From assembly GCA_017441705.1 (NCBI GenBank), contig JAFRWU010000033.1, positions 1 through 34,470 of the forward strand: 34,470 nucleotides of DNA, written 5' to 3'. Made by a program: the position numbers and the translations under genes. The stretch comes from Clostridia bacterium (GTDB lineage: Bacteria > Bacillota > Clostridia > Oscillospirales > QAMX01). Shown here in pieces: positions 12,042 to 21,076 of this stretch. Each line of letters starts with the position of its first letter. Position 1 is the stretch's first letter. Under the pieces are notes generated by a model. The model had not been told where the DNA came from. It made no database searches and saw only the letters and a list, made by a program, of their open reading frames with translations.

Positions 12042-12731
12042 TTACCGCATGGATCGGGTGAAATCGTCGGAGGCGAAGCTGAGGGCTTCCTCGGCGTCGA
12101 TTTCGGCGAGATAGGCCGCGCGGGTCAGGACGAGCAGGAGCTCGCCGAACGCCGTCCGGTCGGCGGGCGTCTTTTCCCACGCCTCAAAGGCTTTCCGGCA
12201 TTCCTCCACCGTGTCGGGAAGAGAGTCGGTCAGGGCGCCGGCCTTGACGGCGCGTTTGGAAAGCTTTTCGCCCCGCATCAGGGCGGGGAAGGTGCGGGGA
12301 ACGGCGTCCAGCTCGTCTTTCAGATCCTTCTGCCGCTTTTCGGCTTTTTTCAGAACGTCCCAGTTGGAAAGGACTTCGGCGCTTCCCGAAACGGTGACGT
12401 CGGAAAACACGTGGGGATGCCGGTAGATCAGCTTTTTCGCCTCTCCATCGGCCACGTCGTCCAGGCTGAAGGCGCCGCGCTCCTCGGCCATACGGGCGTG
12501 CAGCAGCACCTGCAGCAGGACGTCTCCCAGCTCTTCGCAGAGCGCTTCGTCGTCTTTGCGGTCGATGGCGTCGCAGGCCTCGTAGGTCTCTTCGATGAAG
12601 TTCTTGCGGATCGAGGAATGAGTCTGCTCGATATCCCAGGGGCATCCGCCGTCGGGGTTCCGCAGGATCTCCACGATCCGCCGCAGATCCTCCGGCGAAT
12701 ACCGGTCGCGGAAAGTGAAATCCCGGATCAC
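12042..12731 (-). CDS. mazG: MazG nucleoside triphosphate pyrophosphohydrolase
   Basis: A 229-residue all-helical NTP pyrophosphatase that removes aberrant or excess nucleotides. The first MazG domain has GGCPWDIEQTHSSIRKNFIE and the metal site EEx12-28ExxD (FIEETYEA then EELGDVLLQVLLHARMAEE). A second, degenerate half follows (NWDVLKKAEK, PALMRGEKLSKRA). The start is taken as GTG 12731-12729, five bases after GGAGGGG. This overlaps the stop of the upstream zinc-ribbon gene by 4 nt (GTGA), a typical coupled start. An upstream ATG at 12746 has no ribosome binding site. In Bacillus the yabN equivalent also precedes yabO. Confidence 0.92.
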   Translation of the reverse strand: MIRDFTFRDRYSPEDLRRIVEILRNPDGGCPWDIEQTHSSIRKNFIEETYEACDAIDRKDDEALCEELGDVLLQVLLHARMAEERGAFSLDDVADGEAKKLIYRHPHVFSDVTVSGSAEVLSNWDVLKKAEKRQKDLKDELDAVPRTFPALMRGEKLSKRAVKAGALTDSLPDTVEECRKAFEAWEKTPADRTAFGELLLVLTRAAYLAEIDAEEALSFASDDFTRSMR

Positions 12732-13096
12732 AGGGCCCCTCCGCATCCGGAGCAGTAAGAGGCGTCCTTGTCGTTCTTGCGTCCGCAGAAGGGACAATCC
12801 TTGGTCTTCTTTTCCGATTCCTTCCTGGCGTTGATCTGGAAAAGCTTTTCGTCCAGCTTTTCGATCTTTTCCACCAGCTCGTCGGCCGGGCTCAGATCGT
12901 CTCCTCCGCCGGTGCGGAGATCCACGTAGAGTCTTCCCAGCTTTGCCAGCGTGTCGCGCAGCTCGCGGCGCACGTCGGCTTCTTCCACGGCGAGCTTCGA
13001 GCGCTTGTAAACCGTCTTGCCGGCGGTGCCGATGGCTTCGGCGGCATAACGGACGCCGCTTTTCAGTTCTTCAAACAGATCCTTGTTGTCTTCCAT
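12728..13096 (-). CDS. zinc-ribbon protein with helical N-terminal domain
   Basis: A 122-residue protein. The N-terminal ~95 residues are helical and charged (FEELKSGVRYAAEAIGTAGK, LRDTLAKLGRLYVDLRTG), followed by a predicted coiled coil. A C-terminal zinc ribbon (DCPFCGRKND ... ASYCSGCGGAL) has two CxxC pairs. The function is unknown; it may be a protein- or RNA-binding adaptor. The start is ATG 13096-13094 after AAAGGA. It follows hemZ by 27 nt and overlaps mazG, so it is embedded in the operon. Confidence 0.8.
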   Translation of the reverse strand: MEDNKDLFEELKSGVRYAAEAIGTAGKTVYKRSKLAVEEADVRRELRDTLAKLGRLYVDLRTGGGDDLSPADELVEKIEKLDEKLFQINARKESEKKTKDCPFCGRKNDKDASYCSGCGGAL

Positions 13097-13123
13097 GATT
13101 CATTGTCCTTTCTGTTGTGGATT

Positions 13124-14494
13124 CTATTGGGAGAATGCTTCCGCGATGCGGAGCATGTATTCCTGCGGGTCTTTGGTGTTCTGGCGGCGAATCATCTCTC
13201 CGTTCCGGAAGATCTTGGAAACGCTGCCCGCTCCGATGCCGTAGACCGTGCCGATTTCCTCCATCATCACGACGTTATAGAGGGAAGCGTGCCCCGGCTT
13301 TGCCCAGCCGACGTTTTCGCTGCCGTCGGCGGTGTTTTTCTGCCGGTAAAGATAATACGGCGCGTACCCCCGGGCGCGGAGAGTCTCCGCCGCGCGGCCG
13401 ATCGTTTCGGCCACCTGCCCCCGTCCCTCGGCGCGCTCCAGGGCGGAGGCGCGCTTGACCGCCAGCGCGTGGACCGACACGGCGTCGGGGGAGAGGGAGA
13501 GGAGCCTTTCCAGACCGGAAAGGAATCCTCCGGGCGTATCGCCCTCCAGAAGGGCGATCAGGTCGCAGTTGATCGAAAAGGGATACTCGCGGGCAAGCGC
13601 GTAAGCCCGCAGAAAATCGCTCACGGAATGCCCGCGCCCGGCCAGGGCCAGGACGCGGTCGTCCAGCGCCTGGGGATTGACGGAGATCTTTCCGACGCCG
13701 AGGGAAGAGAGCGCTTCGAGCTTTTCGCGGTCGATCCGCTCGGGCCTTCCGAGCTCTACCGTCAATTCCGCCCGGTCCGCGCCGGGGATCCTCCGCACGG
13801 CGGAAAGGAGCCGTTCCAGCTCCCGCGGGGAAAGCATGGCCGGCGTGCCGCCGCCCACGTAACAGGAGATCAGATGAAAATCCTCTTCGGCAAGAAGCTT
13901 TTCGAGTTCCAGAAGCAGAGCGGATACGTACCGGTCGAGAAGGCCGGGATCGGCCCCCGCGCGGGTGATGAAGGAGCAGTACCGGCATTTGGACGGACAG
14001 AAGGGAACGTTGATATAAAGCGACGCGTCCTTTTCTCCGAGTCCTTTCCGGATCCTGACGGCAAGGCACGCAGACTCGGCGGCGATCCTGGCTTTTTTCT
14101 CCGATACGTCGTACCGGTCGACAAGATACGCGGCCGCGCTTTCGACGCCGCCTTCCGCCGCGTCGAGACAGGCCTTGGCCGGCCGGACGCCGGAAAGCGA
14201 ACCCCATAAGGGCTTTTCGGGAAGAAAGGAGAGAGCGGCGCGGTAAAAGGAGGTGCGGACGGCGTAGGAAACGCCCCGCTTGCCGTCGCTTTCCGCAACG
14301 GGGCAGCTCGCGGCGGCTTCTTTTCCGTCCAGAACGATCCGGGTCTCCACCCGGCCGGGAAGCAGGGTCGTGACCGAACGGTCGCCTTCGGAATCGGGCT
14401 CCGGCGAATACCGCGGGGTCCGCTCGGGAAAGAGGGTCAGGGCGATCTGCTCGATGGAATAAACGGCGTCGTTCCCGACGAGATGCAGCTTCAT
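13124..14494 (-). CDS. hemZ: oxygen-independent coproporphyrinogen III oxidase-like HemZ, radical SAM
   Basis: A 456-residue radical-SAM enzyme. The iron-sulfur motif CxxxCxxC is CPSKCRYC (Cys166, Cys170, Cys173). YVGGGTPAMLSPRELERLL and VELGRPERIDREKLEAL follow, as in HemN/HemZ proteins. It carries the long N-terminal domain (about 150 residues before the radical SAM core) that sets HemZ apart from HemN and HemW. It decarboxylates coproporphyrinogen III anaerobically in haem synthesis, although HemZ specificity is less certain than HemN. The ATG directly follows the stop of the MBL-fold gene (TGAATG), so translation is probably coupled. Confidence 0.92.
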   Translation of the reverse strand: MKLHLVGNDAVYSIEQIALTLFPERTPRYSPEPDSEGDRSVTTLLPGRVETRIVLDGKEAAASCPVAESDGKRGVSYAVRTSFYRAALSFLPEKPLWGSLSGVRPAKACLDAAEGGVESAAAYLVDRYDVSEKKARIAAESACLAVRIRKGLGEKDASLYINVPFCPSKCRYCSFITRAGADPGLLDRYVSALLLELEKLLAEEDFHLISCYVGGGTPAMLSPRELERLLSAVRRIPGADRAELTVELGRPERIDREKLEALSSLGVGKISVNPQALDDRVLALAGRGHSVSDFLRAYALAREYPFSINCDLIALLEGDTPGGFLSGLERLLSLSPDAVSVHALAVKRASALERAEGRGQVAETIGRAAETLRARGYAPYYLYRQKNTADGSENVGWAKPGHASLYNVVMMEEIGTVYGIGAGSVSKIFRNGEMIRRQNTKDPQEYMLRIAEAFSQ

Positions 14495-15130
14495 TCAGCG
14501 GATCCCCGCCGCGCGCAGATAGGGATTGTTCCGCTTCTCCGCCGAGAGGGTGGTGGACTTGTCGTGTCCCGGATAGAGGATATAGTCGTCGTCCAGATCG
14601 AAGAGGGTGCGAAGGCTGTATTTCATCTCCAGCTCGCTCCCGCCCTCCAGATCGGTGCGCCCGACGTCGTTTTTGAACAGAGTGTCTCCGGTGAAAATGA
14701 CGTTGTCGATGATGATGCACATCGAGCCGGGGGTATGTCCCGGGGTATGGAGAAAATAGATCTCCACGCCGCTGAGCTTCGTGCGTTCACCGCCCGAAAG
14801 CAGCACGTCGGCGCGGCAGGGACGGAAGGGCTCCCGCGCGATGGAGAGATACATGTTGTCGTCGGCGGCCTGGAGCATCTTTTCGTCGTCCTTGTGGATG
14901 ACGATGCGCGCGCCGGTCTTTTCCCGCAGCCGATCCGCCACCAGCATGTGATCGAAATGTCCGTGGGTCAGGAAAATGTTCTGGACCTTCAGCCCCTTTT
15001 CGTCGATGAAGGAGGCCAGTCTCGGGTAATCTCCGCCCGGATCGATGACGCAGGCTTCTCCGTTTTCCTCGTCGTAGACGATGTAGCAGTTGGTGTGAAG
15101 CTTCCCCACCACAAAACACTGGATCTTCAT
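14495..15130 (-). CDS. MBL-fold metallo-hydrolase (glyoxalase II-like)
   Basis: A 211-residue metallo-beta-lactamase-fold enzyme. The metal motif HxHxDH is THGHFDH (His56, His58, Asp60, His61). The third His is in HTPGHTPGSM, Asp in FTGDTLF and the last His in YPGHDKSTTL. This matches the small hydroxyacylglutathione-hydrolase-like proteins of Firmicutes (YqgX type), which hydrolyse thioesters such as S-lactoyl conjugates; the true substrate is unknown. Start ATG 15130-15128 after GGAAGG. It sits between dtd and hemZ in one run. Confidence 0.9.
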   Translation of the reverse strand: MKIQCFVVGKLHTNCYIVYDEENGEACVIDPGGDYPRLASFIDEKGLKVQNIFLTHGHFDHMLVADRLREKTGARIVIHKDDEKMLQAADDNMYLSIAREPFRPCRADVLLSGGERTKLSGVEIYFLHTPGHTPGSMCIIIDNVIFTGDTLFKNDVGRTDLEGGSELEMKYSLRTLFDLDDDYILYPGHDKSTTLSAEKRNNPYLRAAGIR

Positions 15131-15176
15131 ATGGATTCCTTCCTTTCGGGTCGTCCGGTCGAAAAAGGCAGAGGCC

Positions 15177-15635
15177 TTATTCCGAAAGCTTTCCGTCCCG
15201 CGCCCGCAGGATCAGGGTCACGGGACCGTCGGCCGTGTTTTCGATTTTCATATCGGCGCCGAAGACGCCTTCGGACACCCGGCATCCCGCCCCGCGCATC
15301 AGGCCGACGAACCGGGCGAGCATTTCCTTTGCCTCTTCCGGATCCTCGGAACGGGTGAAGCTCGGGCGGAAACCGCTTCCCAGCGTTCCGGCCAGGGTGA
15401 AATTGGACACGATCAGAAATTCCGCGCCGACCGCTTCGGCGTTCCGGTTCATTTTGCCGTTCTCGTCTTCAAATATGCGCAGGCCCGCGCATTTGTGCGC
15501 CATTTTTTCCGCGTCGGCGATCCCGTCGTCCTTTTCGACGCAGAAATAGATCAGGAGTCCCTTCCCGATGGAGGAGACGGTTTCGCCCGCGATCGAAAGG
15601 CGGGCGGAGGAGACTCTGGAAATCACGGCGATCAT
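15177..15635 (-). CDS. dtd: D-aminoacyl-tRNA deacylase
   Basis: A 152-residue DTD that cleaves D-amino acids (and glycine from mischarged tRNA-Ala) off tRNA. The N-terminus MIAVISRVSSARLSI is typical. The two catalytic motifs are slightly changed: the usual SQFTL reads SNFTL, and NxGPVT reads TADGPVTL; GFRPSF and VFGADMKIE are conserved. The Gln-to-Asn change is next to the active-site Thr and could affect rate, though overall conservation argues for function. Start ATG 15635-15633 after GGAGGGAT. It lies 15 nt after the rel stop, the usual rel-dtd pairing in Firmicutes. Confidence 0.92.
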   Translation of the reverse strand: MIAVISRVSSARLSIAGETVSSIGKGLLIYFCVEKDDGIADAEKMAHKCAGLRIFEDENGKMNRNAEAVGAEFLIVSNFTLAGTLGSGFRPSFTRSEDPEEAKEMLARFVGLMRGAGCRVSEGVFGADMKIENTADGPVTLILRARDGKLSE

Positions 15636-15650
15636 GGAAATATCCCTCCG

Positions 15651-17834
15651 TCAGAAGGCGTTTCTCTTGACTTCCACCACGCTGCGGACGGCGTTGATGC
15701 GCTTCATCACGCTTTCCAGCTGTTCTCTGTCGGAGACGTTGACGGCGAAGTAAAGATCCACGCAGGAATTCTGCGCCGCCTTGGCGTTCATGCCCGAGAT
15801 GGCGACGCGCATGTTGGCGATGATGTTGGCGATATCGGCAAGCAGTCCGAACCGGTCCACCGCGGTGACGCAGATGGAGGCGGGGAAGGTGGCGTTCGGC
15901 GGCACGTGCCAGCGCACGCCCACCAGGCGCTCCGCCTCGCCGCCGTTCAGGAGCTTTTCGACGTTTTTGCAGTCCCTGCGATGCACCGAGACGCCGTAGC
16001 CGCGGGTGACGAAGCCCACGATATCGTCGCCGGGCACCGGCGTGCAGCATTTGGCGAATTTGACCAGGCAGGAGGCGATCCCCTCCACGATGATGCCGCT
16101 GGAAGGCGGTTCCTTGGGATGGGCGGTCTTTTCCATCACGGCTTCCACCGGGTTGACCGGTTCGGCCGTCTGGGAGGATTCGCTGAGCTCCTCGCGGATG
16201 CGGTTCAGAGCCCGAAGGGAGGTGATCCCGCCGTATCCCACGCCGGCGATCAGATCCTCCGCCGTGCGGTAGGAAAGCTTCTTCGCCGCCGCTTCGACGG
16301 CCTCTGCCTCGTCCAGAATGGAAGGGGAGTATTTCTGCTTTTTGATCTCCTGCAGGAGCATTTCGCGGCCGAGGGCGATGTTTTCTTCCCGCTTTTCCTT
16401 CTTGAACCACTGGCGGATCTTGCTTCGCGCTTCGCTGGTCTTGACCACCGAAAGCCAGTCGCGGCTGGGTCCCTTGCTGGAGTTGGCGGTCAGGATCTCG
16501 CAGACTTCTCCGTTTTTCAGCGTGTAGTCGATGGGGACCATCCGCCCGTTGACCTTGGCGCCGACCATGCGGTTGCCGATGGCCGAATGGATGGCGTAGG
16601 CGAGGTCGATGGTGTTGGCGCCGGCCGGCAGGTTGATGACGTCGCCCTTGGGGGTGAACACGTAGACGTCGTCGTCGAACAGGTCGAACTTCATGTTGTG
16701 GATGAAGTCGTCGGCGTCGGAATCCTGCTGCGATTCCATCAGGCGGCGGATCCAGGCAAGCTTTTCGTCGTCGGCCGACATGCTGCCCTTCAGACCGTAT
16801 TTGTATTTCCAGTGGGCCGCCACGCCGTATTCGGCCACGTAGTGCATATCCCAGGTACGGATCTGCACCTCGAAGGTTACGCCCTCGCGGCTGATGACGG
16901 TGGTGTGAAGCGACTGATACATGTTGGGCTTGGGGGTGCTGATATAGTCCTTGAAGCGGCCGGGGACCGGCTTGTACATATCGTGGATCAGGCCGAGGAC
17001 GTTGTAGCAGTCGGTTTTGGTGTCCACGATGATGCGCAGGGCGTAAAGATCGTAAATATCGTCGAGGACCCGGTTCTGCTCGAACAGCTTCCGGTAGATG
17101 CTGTATATGTTCTTTTCCCGGCTTTCCACCTTGCAGGGGATCCTTTCGGCCTTCAGGACCTCGGTGATGCGGTTCCGGACCGAGGCGAGAAAGTCGTCGT
17201 TGGCTTTCCTGCTCTCCAGACCGTCCAGGATCTCCTGATACCCGATGGGATCCAGATAGCGGAGGCAGCGGTCCTCCATCTCGTGCTCGATCCTCATGAT
17301 GCCCAGACGGTGGGCGATGGGAGCGTAGATCTCCATGGTCTCCAGAGCGTATTCGCGTCTCCGGCCTTCGCGCATCCCCTCCAGGGTGCGGACGTTGTGG
17401 AGCCGGTCGGCCAGCTTGATCACGATCACGCGTATGTCCCGCGCCATGGCCAGGAACATCTTCCGGAGGTTTTCCATTTCCTCCTCTTCCTTGGAGGAAT
17501 ACTGGATGTTGTCGAGCTTTGTCAGCCCGTCCACCAGCATGGCGGTCCCGGGTCCCACTTCGCGCTCCAGATCCTTCAGGGTCAGGGGCGTATCCTCCAC
17601 CGTATCGTGAAGCAGAGCCGCGTTGATGGACTCGGCGTCCATGGACATGTCCGCCACCAGCTCGGCCACGGCCAGCGGATGCACGATATAGGGCTCGCCG
17701 GATTTCCGCTTCTGGTCGCGGTGCGCCTCCGACGCGATGGCGAAGGCCTTCCGGATGCTCGCCTCCTCGGAGGGCTTTCCGTATTTCAGGTATTTCGATA
17801 CGATGCGGTCGATATCTGCGGTAAAGTTTTCCAT
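15651..17834 (-). CDS. rel: bifunctional (p)ppGpp synthetase/hydrolase Rel
   Basis: A 727-residue long RSH protein that makes and degrades the alarmone (p)ppGpp. The hydrolase HD domain covers about 30-150 (His52, His76-Asp77 in ALLHDTVEDT). The synthetase covers about 235-345 (RFKDYISTPKPNMYQSLHTT, then FEVQIRTWDMH); the RFKD at 293-296 is the RxKD form found in bifunctional enzymes. A TGS domain spans about 387-450, a helical and Cys-rich conserved region (FAKCCTPVPGDDIVGF) lies near 565, and a C-terminal ACT domain covers about 650-727. All active-site motifs are intact. The start is ATG 17834-17832 with GGGAGG somewhat distant. It lies 20 nt after recJ. Confidence 0.96.
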   Translation of the reverse strand: MENFTADIDRIVSKYLKYGKPSEEASIRKAFAIASEAHRDQKRKSGEPYIVHPLAVAELVADMSMDAESINAALLHDTVEDTPLTLKDLEREVGPGTAMLVDGLTKLDNIQYSSKEEEEMENLRKMFLAMARDIRVIVIKLADRLHNVRTLEGMREGRRREYALETMEIYAPIAHRLGIMRIEHEMEDRCLRYLDPIGYQEILDGLESRKANDDFLASVRNRITEVLKAERIPCKVESREKNIYSIYRKLFEQNRVLDDIYDLYALRIIVDTKTDCYNVLGLIHDMYKPVPGRFKDYISTPKPNMYQSLHTTVISREGVTFEVQIRTWDMHYVAEYGVAAHWKYKYGLKGSMSADDEKLAWIRRLMESQQDSDADDFIHNMKFDLFDDDVYVFTPKGDVINLPAGANTIDLAYAIHSAIGNRMVGAKVNGRMVPIDYTLKNGEVCEILTANSSKGPSRDWLSVVKTSEARSKIRQWFKKEKREENIALGREMLLQEIKKQKYSPSILDEAEAVEAAAKKLSYRTAEDLIAGVGYGGITSLRALNRIREELSESSQTAEPVNPVEAVMEKTAHPKEPPSSGIIVEGIASCLVKFAKCCTPVPGDDIVGFVTRGYGVSVHRRDCKNVEKLLNGGEAERLVGVRWHVPPNATFPASICVTAVDRFGLLADIANIIANMRVAISGMNAKAAQNSCVDLYFAVNVSDREQLESVMKRINAVRSVVEVKRNAF

Positions 17835-17854
17835 AAAAAACCACGCGCCTCCCG

Positions 17855-19930
17855 TCAGTTCAAACGCTGCATGATGGAGGAGGCTTCCAGATCGATCTTT
17901 TCCTTCGGAAGATCCGAAACGGGATGGATGACGATCCGCCCGCCCTCGTCCAGCTCAAAGGACAGGAGGCCGGATTCCTGGAACACGGCCAGGGAAACAT
18001 AGAGCTTGACGGCCGTGACGTCCCGGTTTTCGTAACGGCGCAGGGCCAGATTGAGATCTCCCACGGCGATGCGCACCGATTTTCCCGCGGCGTACCGTCT
18101 CAGATACTTCCATAACGCCACGAAGTCATCTCTCTGCGGCCGCATGGCGGTGATTTCGCAGCGGTTCAGCTCCTCGCCGCGGTTGAAGCGCTGATAGAGC
18201 TCGTATCCGCTTTTGCCCGCGCTTTCGCAGGGACGGATATCCTGGGTGATCAGCTGGATCTGTTTTTCCCGCCGGAAGGTGGAAATATCTAGCATAAAGG
18301 CGATATCGGCCAGATCCCCCGGCGTCAGAGCGAATTCCTCCGGGGTGACCCGGAAGAGCATGGCGGTCAGGGTGACCCCGCATTTTTCAATGGTCAGGCG
18401 CATGTGCTTCCGGTTGCCCACCGGCGTAGCCTCCAGGATGCGCACGCCGAACATGGCGAAGACCGGCGCCGGCCATCCGTTGCCGTAAGGCTCCAGGGCG
18501 GCGAGGCCTTCCACGTTTTCCACCGAAAGGCTTCTGGCGCGGATCTCGGAGTCGATGGTGAGGATCGGGCGCACGTCGGTGCTTTCGTAGACCTTTTCGG
18601 CATAGGCGAGGAACCGTTCCTTGAATTCCGGCAGCTTTTCCGGGGTCATGGTCAGGCCGGCGGCCAGAGCGTGACCGCCGAATTTTTCCAGGCAGTCGGA
18701 AAGGGAGGAGAGGGCTTCGTAGAGATTGAATCCGGGCAGGCTCCGTCCGGAGCCCTTGACCACGCCGTCCTCCACGGTCATCAGGATCACGGGGACGCCG
18801 TATTCGCACATCAGACGGGAACAGACGATGCCGGTGATTCCGCCGCACCAGTCGTCGCCCCAGAGGACGATGGCCTTGTCGCGCTCGGGAAGGAAGCCGT
18901 CGCGGGAAAGCATGCTCTCCACCGCGGAAAGCAGCTCGTTCTCGCTCTCCTGACGCTGAAAATTCAGTTCGCAGAGCATATCGGCCAGATCCCGCGCTTT
19001 CGGGAGAGAGTCGGTTTTCAGAAGCTCCACCGCCACGTCGGCGCGGGAAAGACGTCCTGCGGCGTTGATGCGGGGAGCGAGGGTGAAGTTCACGGTGGAG
19101 CTGGAAATGCGCTTGGAGCGCGCACCGGAGGCGTCCAGAAGTGCGGCGAGGCCGCAGTTGTCGGTGTTTTCCAGCTTTTTCAGGCCTTCGGCGACGATCA
19201 GGCGGTTTTCGTCCTTCAGCTCCATCACGTCGGCCACGGTGCCCACGGCGATCACGTCCGCATAGCGGGAAAAAATCTTCTCCTGATCTCCGTCCACGGC
19301 GGCGATCAGCTTGAAGGCGACCCCGACGCCGGCCAGGTGCTTGAAGGGATAGGGATCGCCGGGCTTCAGGGGGTTGATCACCGCCTCCGCGTCGGGAAGA
19401 CGCGCGCCCTGCAGAACGGGGCATTCGTGATGGTCGGTGACCACGACCTCGATCCCCAGCGAGCGGGCGTAGTCGATTTCATCCGCGGCGGTGATGCCGT
19501 TGTCCACGGTGATGATCAGCTCGGCTCCGTCCTTCTTCATGTCGTCGATCATGGCGCAGGTGATGCCGTATCCGTTGGAGATCCGGTCGGGGATGCGATA
19601 GGAGCAGGAGGCGCCGAGAGAGGAAAGGTAATCGGAAACCAGATAGGTGGAGGTGATGCCGTCCACGTCGTAATCGCCGTAGACGACGATGTTCTTCCGG
19701 TCTTCGACGGCGCGCCGGACCGTATCCGCGCCTTCGCGCATGCCGGAAAGGAGGAACGGATCGTGAAGGACGAAGCCGCCGTCGGCGAAAACGTCCCTGG
19801 CGCTTTCCAGATCGGGGTAGCCGCGGGAATACAGGACCGTGGAGGCAAGCTCCGAAAGCCCGGGATAACGCCCCATGCTTTCCAGCTTTTTCAGGCAGCA
19901 TTTCAGGTCCCAGAACTTTGCCAGCATCAT
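17855..19930 (-). CDS. recJ: single-stranded-DNA-specific exonuclease RecJ
   Basis: A 691-residue DHH-superfamily 5'-3' exonuclease for recombination and mismatch repair. The metal motifs are GDYDVDG (86-91), TVDNG (~142) and TDHHE (166-169); the DHHA1 motif is FGGHALAAGLTM. The C-terminal ~150 residues resemble the extra domain of Firmicute RecJ. The start is ATG 19930-19928 (or the next ATG) after AGGAGGGATCG. Upstream in-frame codons overlap the promoter at 19982-20010 and are refused. It is the first gene of the long minus-strand run. Confidence 0.95.
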   Translation of the reverse strand: MMLAKFWDLKCCLKKLESMGRYPGLSELASTVLYSRGYPDLESARDVFADGGFVLHDPFLLSGMREGADTVRRAVEDRKNIVVYGDYDVDGITSTYLVSDYLSSLGASCSYRIPDRISNGYGITCAMIDDMKKDGAELIITVDNGITAADEIDYARSLGIEVVVTDHHECPVLQGARLPDAEAVINPLKPGDPYPFKHLAGVGVAFKLIAAVDGDQEKIFSRYADVIAVGTVADVMELKDENRLIVAEGLKKLENTDNCGLAALLDASGARSKRISSSTVNFTLAPRINAAGRLSRADVAVELLKTDSLPKARDLADMLCELNFQRQESENELLSAVESMLSRDGFLPERDKAIVLWGDDWCGGITGIVCSRLMCEYGVPVILMTVEDGVVKGSGRSLPGFNLYEALSSLSDCLEKFGGHALAAGLTMTPEKLPEFKERFLAYAEKVYESTDVRPILTIDSEIRARSLSVENVEGLAALEPYGNGWPAPVFAMFGVRILEATPVGNRKHMRLTIEKCGVTLTAMLFRVTPEEFALTPGDLADIAFMLDISTFRREKQIQLITQDIRPCESAGKSGYELYQRFNRGEELNRCEITAMRPQRDDFVALWKYLRRYAAGKSVRIAVGDLNLALRRYENRDVTAVKLYVSLAVFQESGLLSFELDEGGRIVIHPVSDLPKEKIDLEASSIMQRLN

Positions 19931-19981
19931 CGATCCCTCCTTTCCCGCGGAAGCGGCGGAACGCCGCATCTGCAATACTAC

Positions 19982-20010
19982 ATTATACCATGCGGTAAGA
20001 TTTGTGACAA
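19982..20010 (-). promoter_or_regulatory. promoter of recJ and the downstream operon
   Basis: Minus-strand TTGTCA (20005-20010) and TATAAT (19982-19987) with a 17-bp spacer. The -35 box is 3 nt past the stop codon of the PfkB gene. It probably drives recJ, rel and at least some of the genes down to the terminator at 9902-9924. Confidence 0.75.
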
Positions 20011-20012
20011 GG

Positions 20013-20984
20013 TTATTTATAGCCAAAAATCGGCGGTTTTGCGTGCTCGTTCATGTATTTTTCGGCTTCTTTCAGGGTCGGTATCCCCGAAGTCGCGCCG
20101 ACGCCCGTGACGCAGAAATGACCGATCGCGTTTCCGAGGCGGCCCGCCTCCTCAAAGCTCCTGCCCAGGGAAAGAGCGGCGAGGAAACCGGCGCAGAAGG
20201 AATCGCCCGCGCCGGTGGTATCGGCGGGCTTTTCCACCGGGAAAGACGGGGACAGGAAGGGCTCCTTTCCCGCTTCGGCGATATACGCGCCGTCGGCGCC
20301 GCATTTGATGACCACGTTTTTCGCGCCCTTCCGGAAAAAGCAATCCGCAAGCCCTGGAAGAGACTTCTCTCCGTCCGCAAGGGCCACCGCCTCGTCATAG
20401 CTCGGCATGAAAAGATCCAGAAGGGGAAGACACGGCCCGAGCTTTTTCATCCAGTATCCCCGGAAATCCCACGCGGTATCAAGGCAGGTGAAAAGCCCCT
20501 TTTCTTTGGCGCGGAGAAGGAGCTTTCGGCATTCCTCCCCGTCGAAATCCTCCATCAGGAAGGTTCCCGCGATGAAGAGGATGTCACACTCGTCCAGGAG
20601 CGAATCGGGCACGTCGGAAGAAAGCAGACGGTCGTTGGCGCCGGGATTGTGAAGGAAGGACCGTTCCCCGCCGGGAGAGACCAGGACCGTGGTGGCGCCG
20701 GTTTCGAGCGCGGGATCGGTCACCGTGCAGGAAAGATCGACGCCGACCGAGGAAAGAGTATTCCGGACGAATCCGGCGAACCCGTCGTCGCCGGTCTTGA
20801 TGACCAGGGCGGGATCGAATCCCATTTTGACCAGCGCGGCAGCCGCGTTGGCAGCGCAGCCTCCCACATGCATGGAGACCGAATCCACGTGCGCCGCGAT
20901 CCCCGCCGGCGGCAGAGCCGAAACCGGTCTGGTGATCACGTCCACCGTGACGATGCCGACACAGAGGATCTTCTTCGTATCCAT
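20013..20984 (-). CDS. PfkB family carbohydrate kinase
   Basis: A 323-residue ribokinase-fold kinase. HVGGCAANAAAALVKMG is PfkB signature 1; DTTGAGDSFCAGFLAAL is signature 2 with the catalytic Asp (GAGD). It transfers phosphate from ATP to a sugar or nucleoside; residues such as NPGAND suit sugar or ketose binding, but specificity is not certain. The start is ATG 20984-20982, nine bases after GAGGAGG; a TTG two codons earlier is too close. It lies after the beta-helix lipoprotein gene but a terminator separates them, so a shared pathway (use of a released sugar) is only inference. Confidence 0.88.
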   Translation of the reverse strand: MDTKKILCVGIVTVDVITRPVSALPPAGIAAHVDSVSMHVGGCAANAAAALVKMGFDPALVIKTGDDGFAGFVRNTLSSVGVDLSCTVTDPALETGATTVLVSPGGERSFLHNPGANDRLLSSDVPDSLLDECDILFIAGTFLMEDFDGEECRKLLLRAKEKGLFTCLDTAWDFRGYWMKKLGPCLPLLDLFMPSYDEAVALADGEKSLPGLADCFFRKGAKNVVIKCGADGAYIAEAGKEPFLSPSFPVEKPADTTGAGDSFCAGFLAALSLGRSFEEAGRLGNAIGHFCVTGVGATSGIPTLKEAEKYMNEHAKPPIFGYK

Positions 20985-21041
20985 GAGCAAATGCCTCCTC
21001 AGATAGGTTCCCGCCCTTCCCGGCGGGGAAGGTGCGGAGGG

Positions 21042-21063
21042 AAAAAACCGGAAAGGCCGGTTT
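21042..21063 (-). terminator. terminator of the GH110-like lipoprotein gene
   Basis: AAACCGG (21045-21051) pairs with CCGGTTT (21057-21063); on the minus strand the stem runs into TTTTTT (21047-21042). Confidence 0.8.
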
Positions 21064-21076
21064 CCCGGCCTTCGGA

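Noticed and set aside
15495..18002. Very long plus-strand open frame opposite rel and dtd
   Set aside because: Antisense to strongly conserved genes; long open antisense frames are expected in GC-rich coding DNA.
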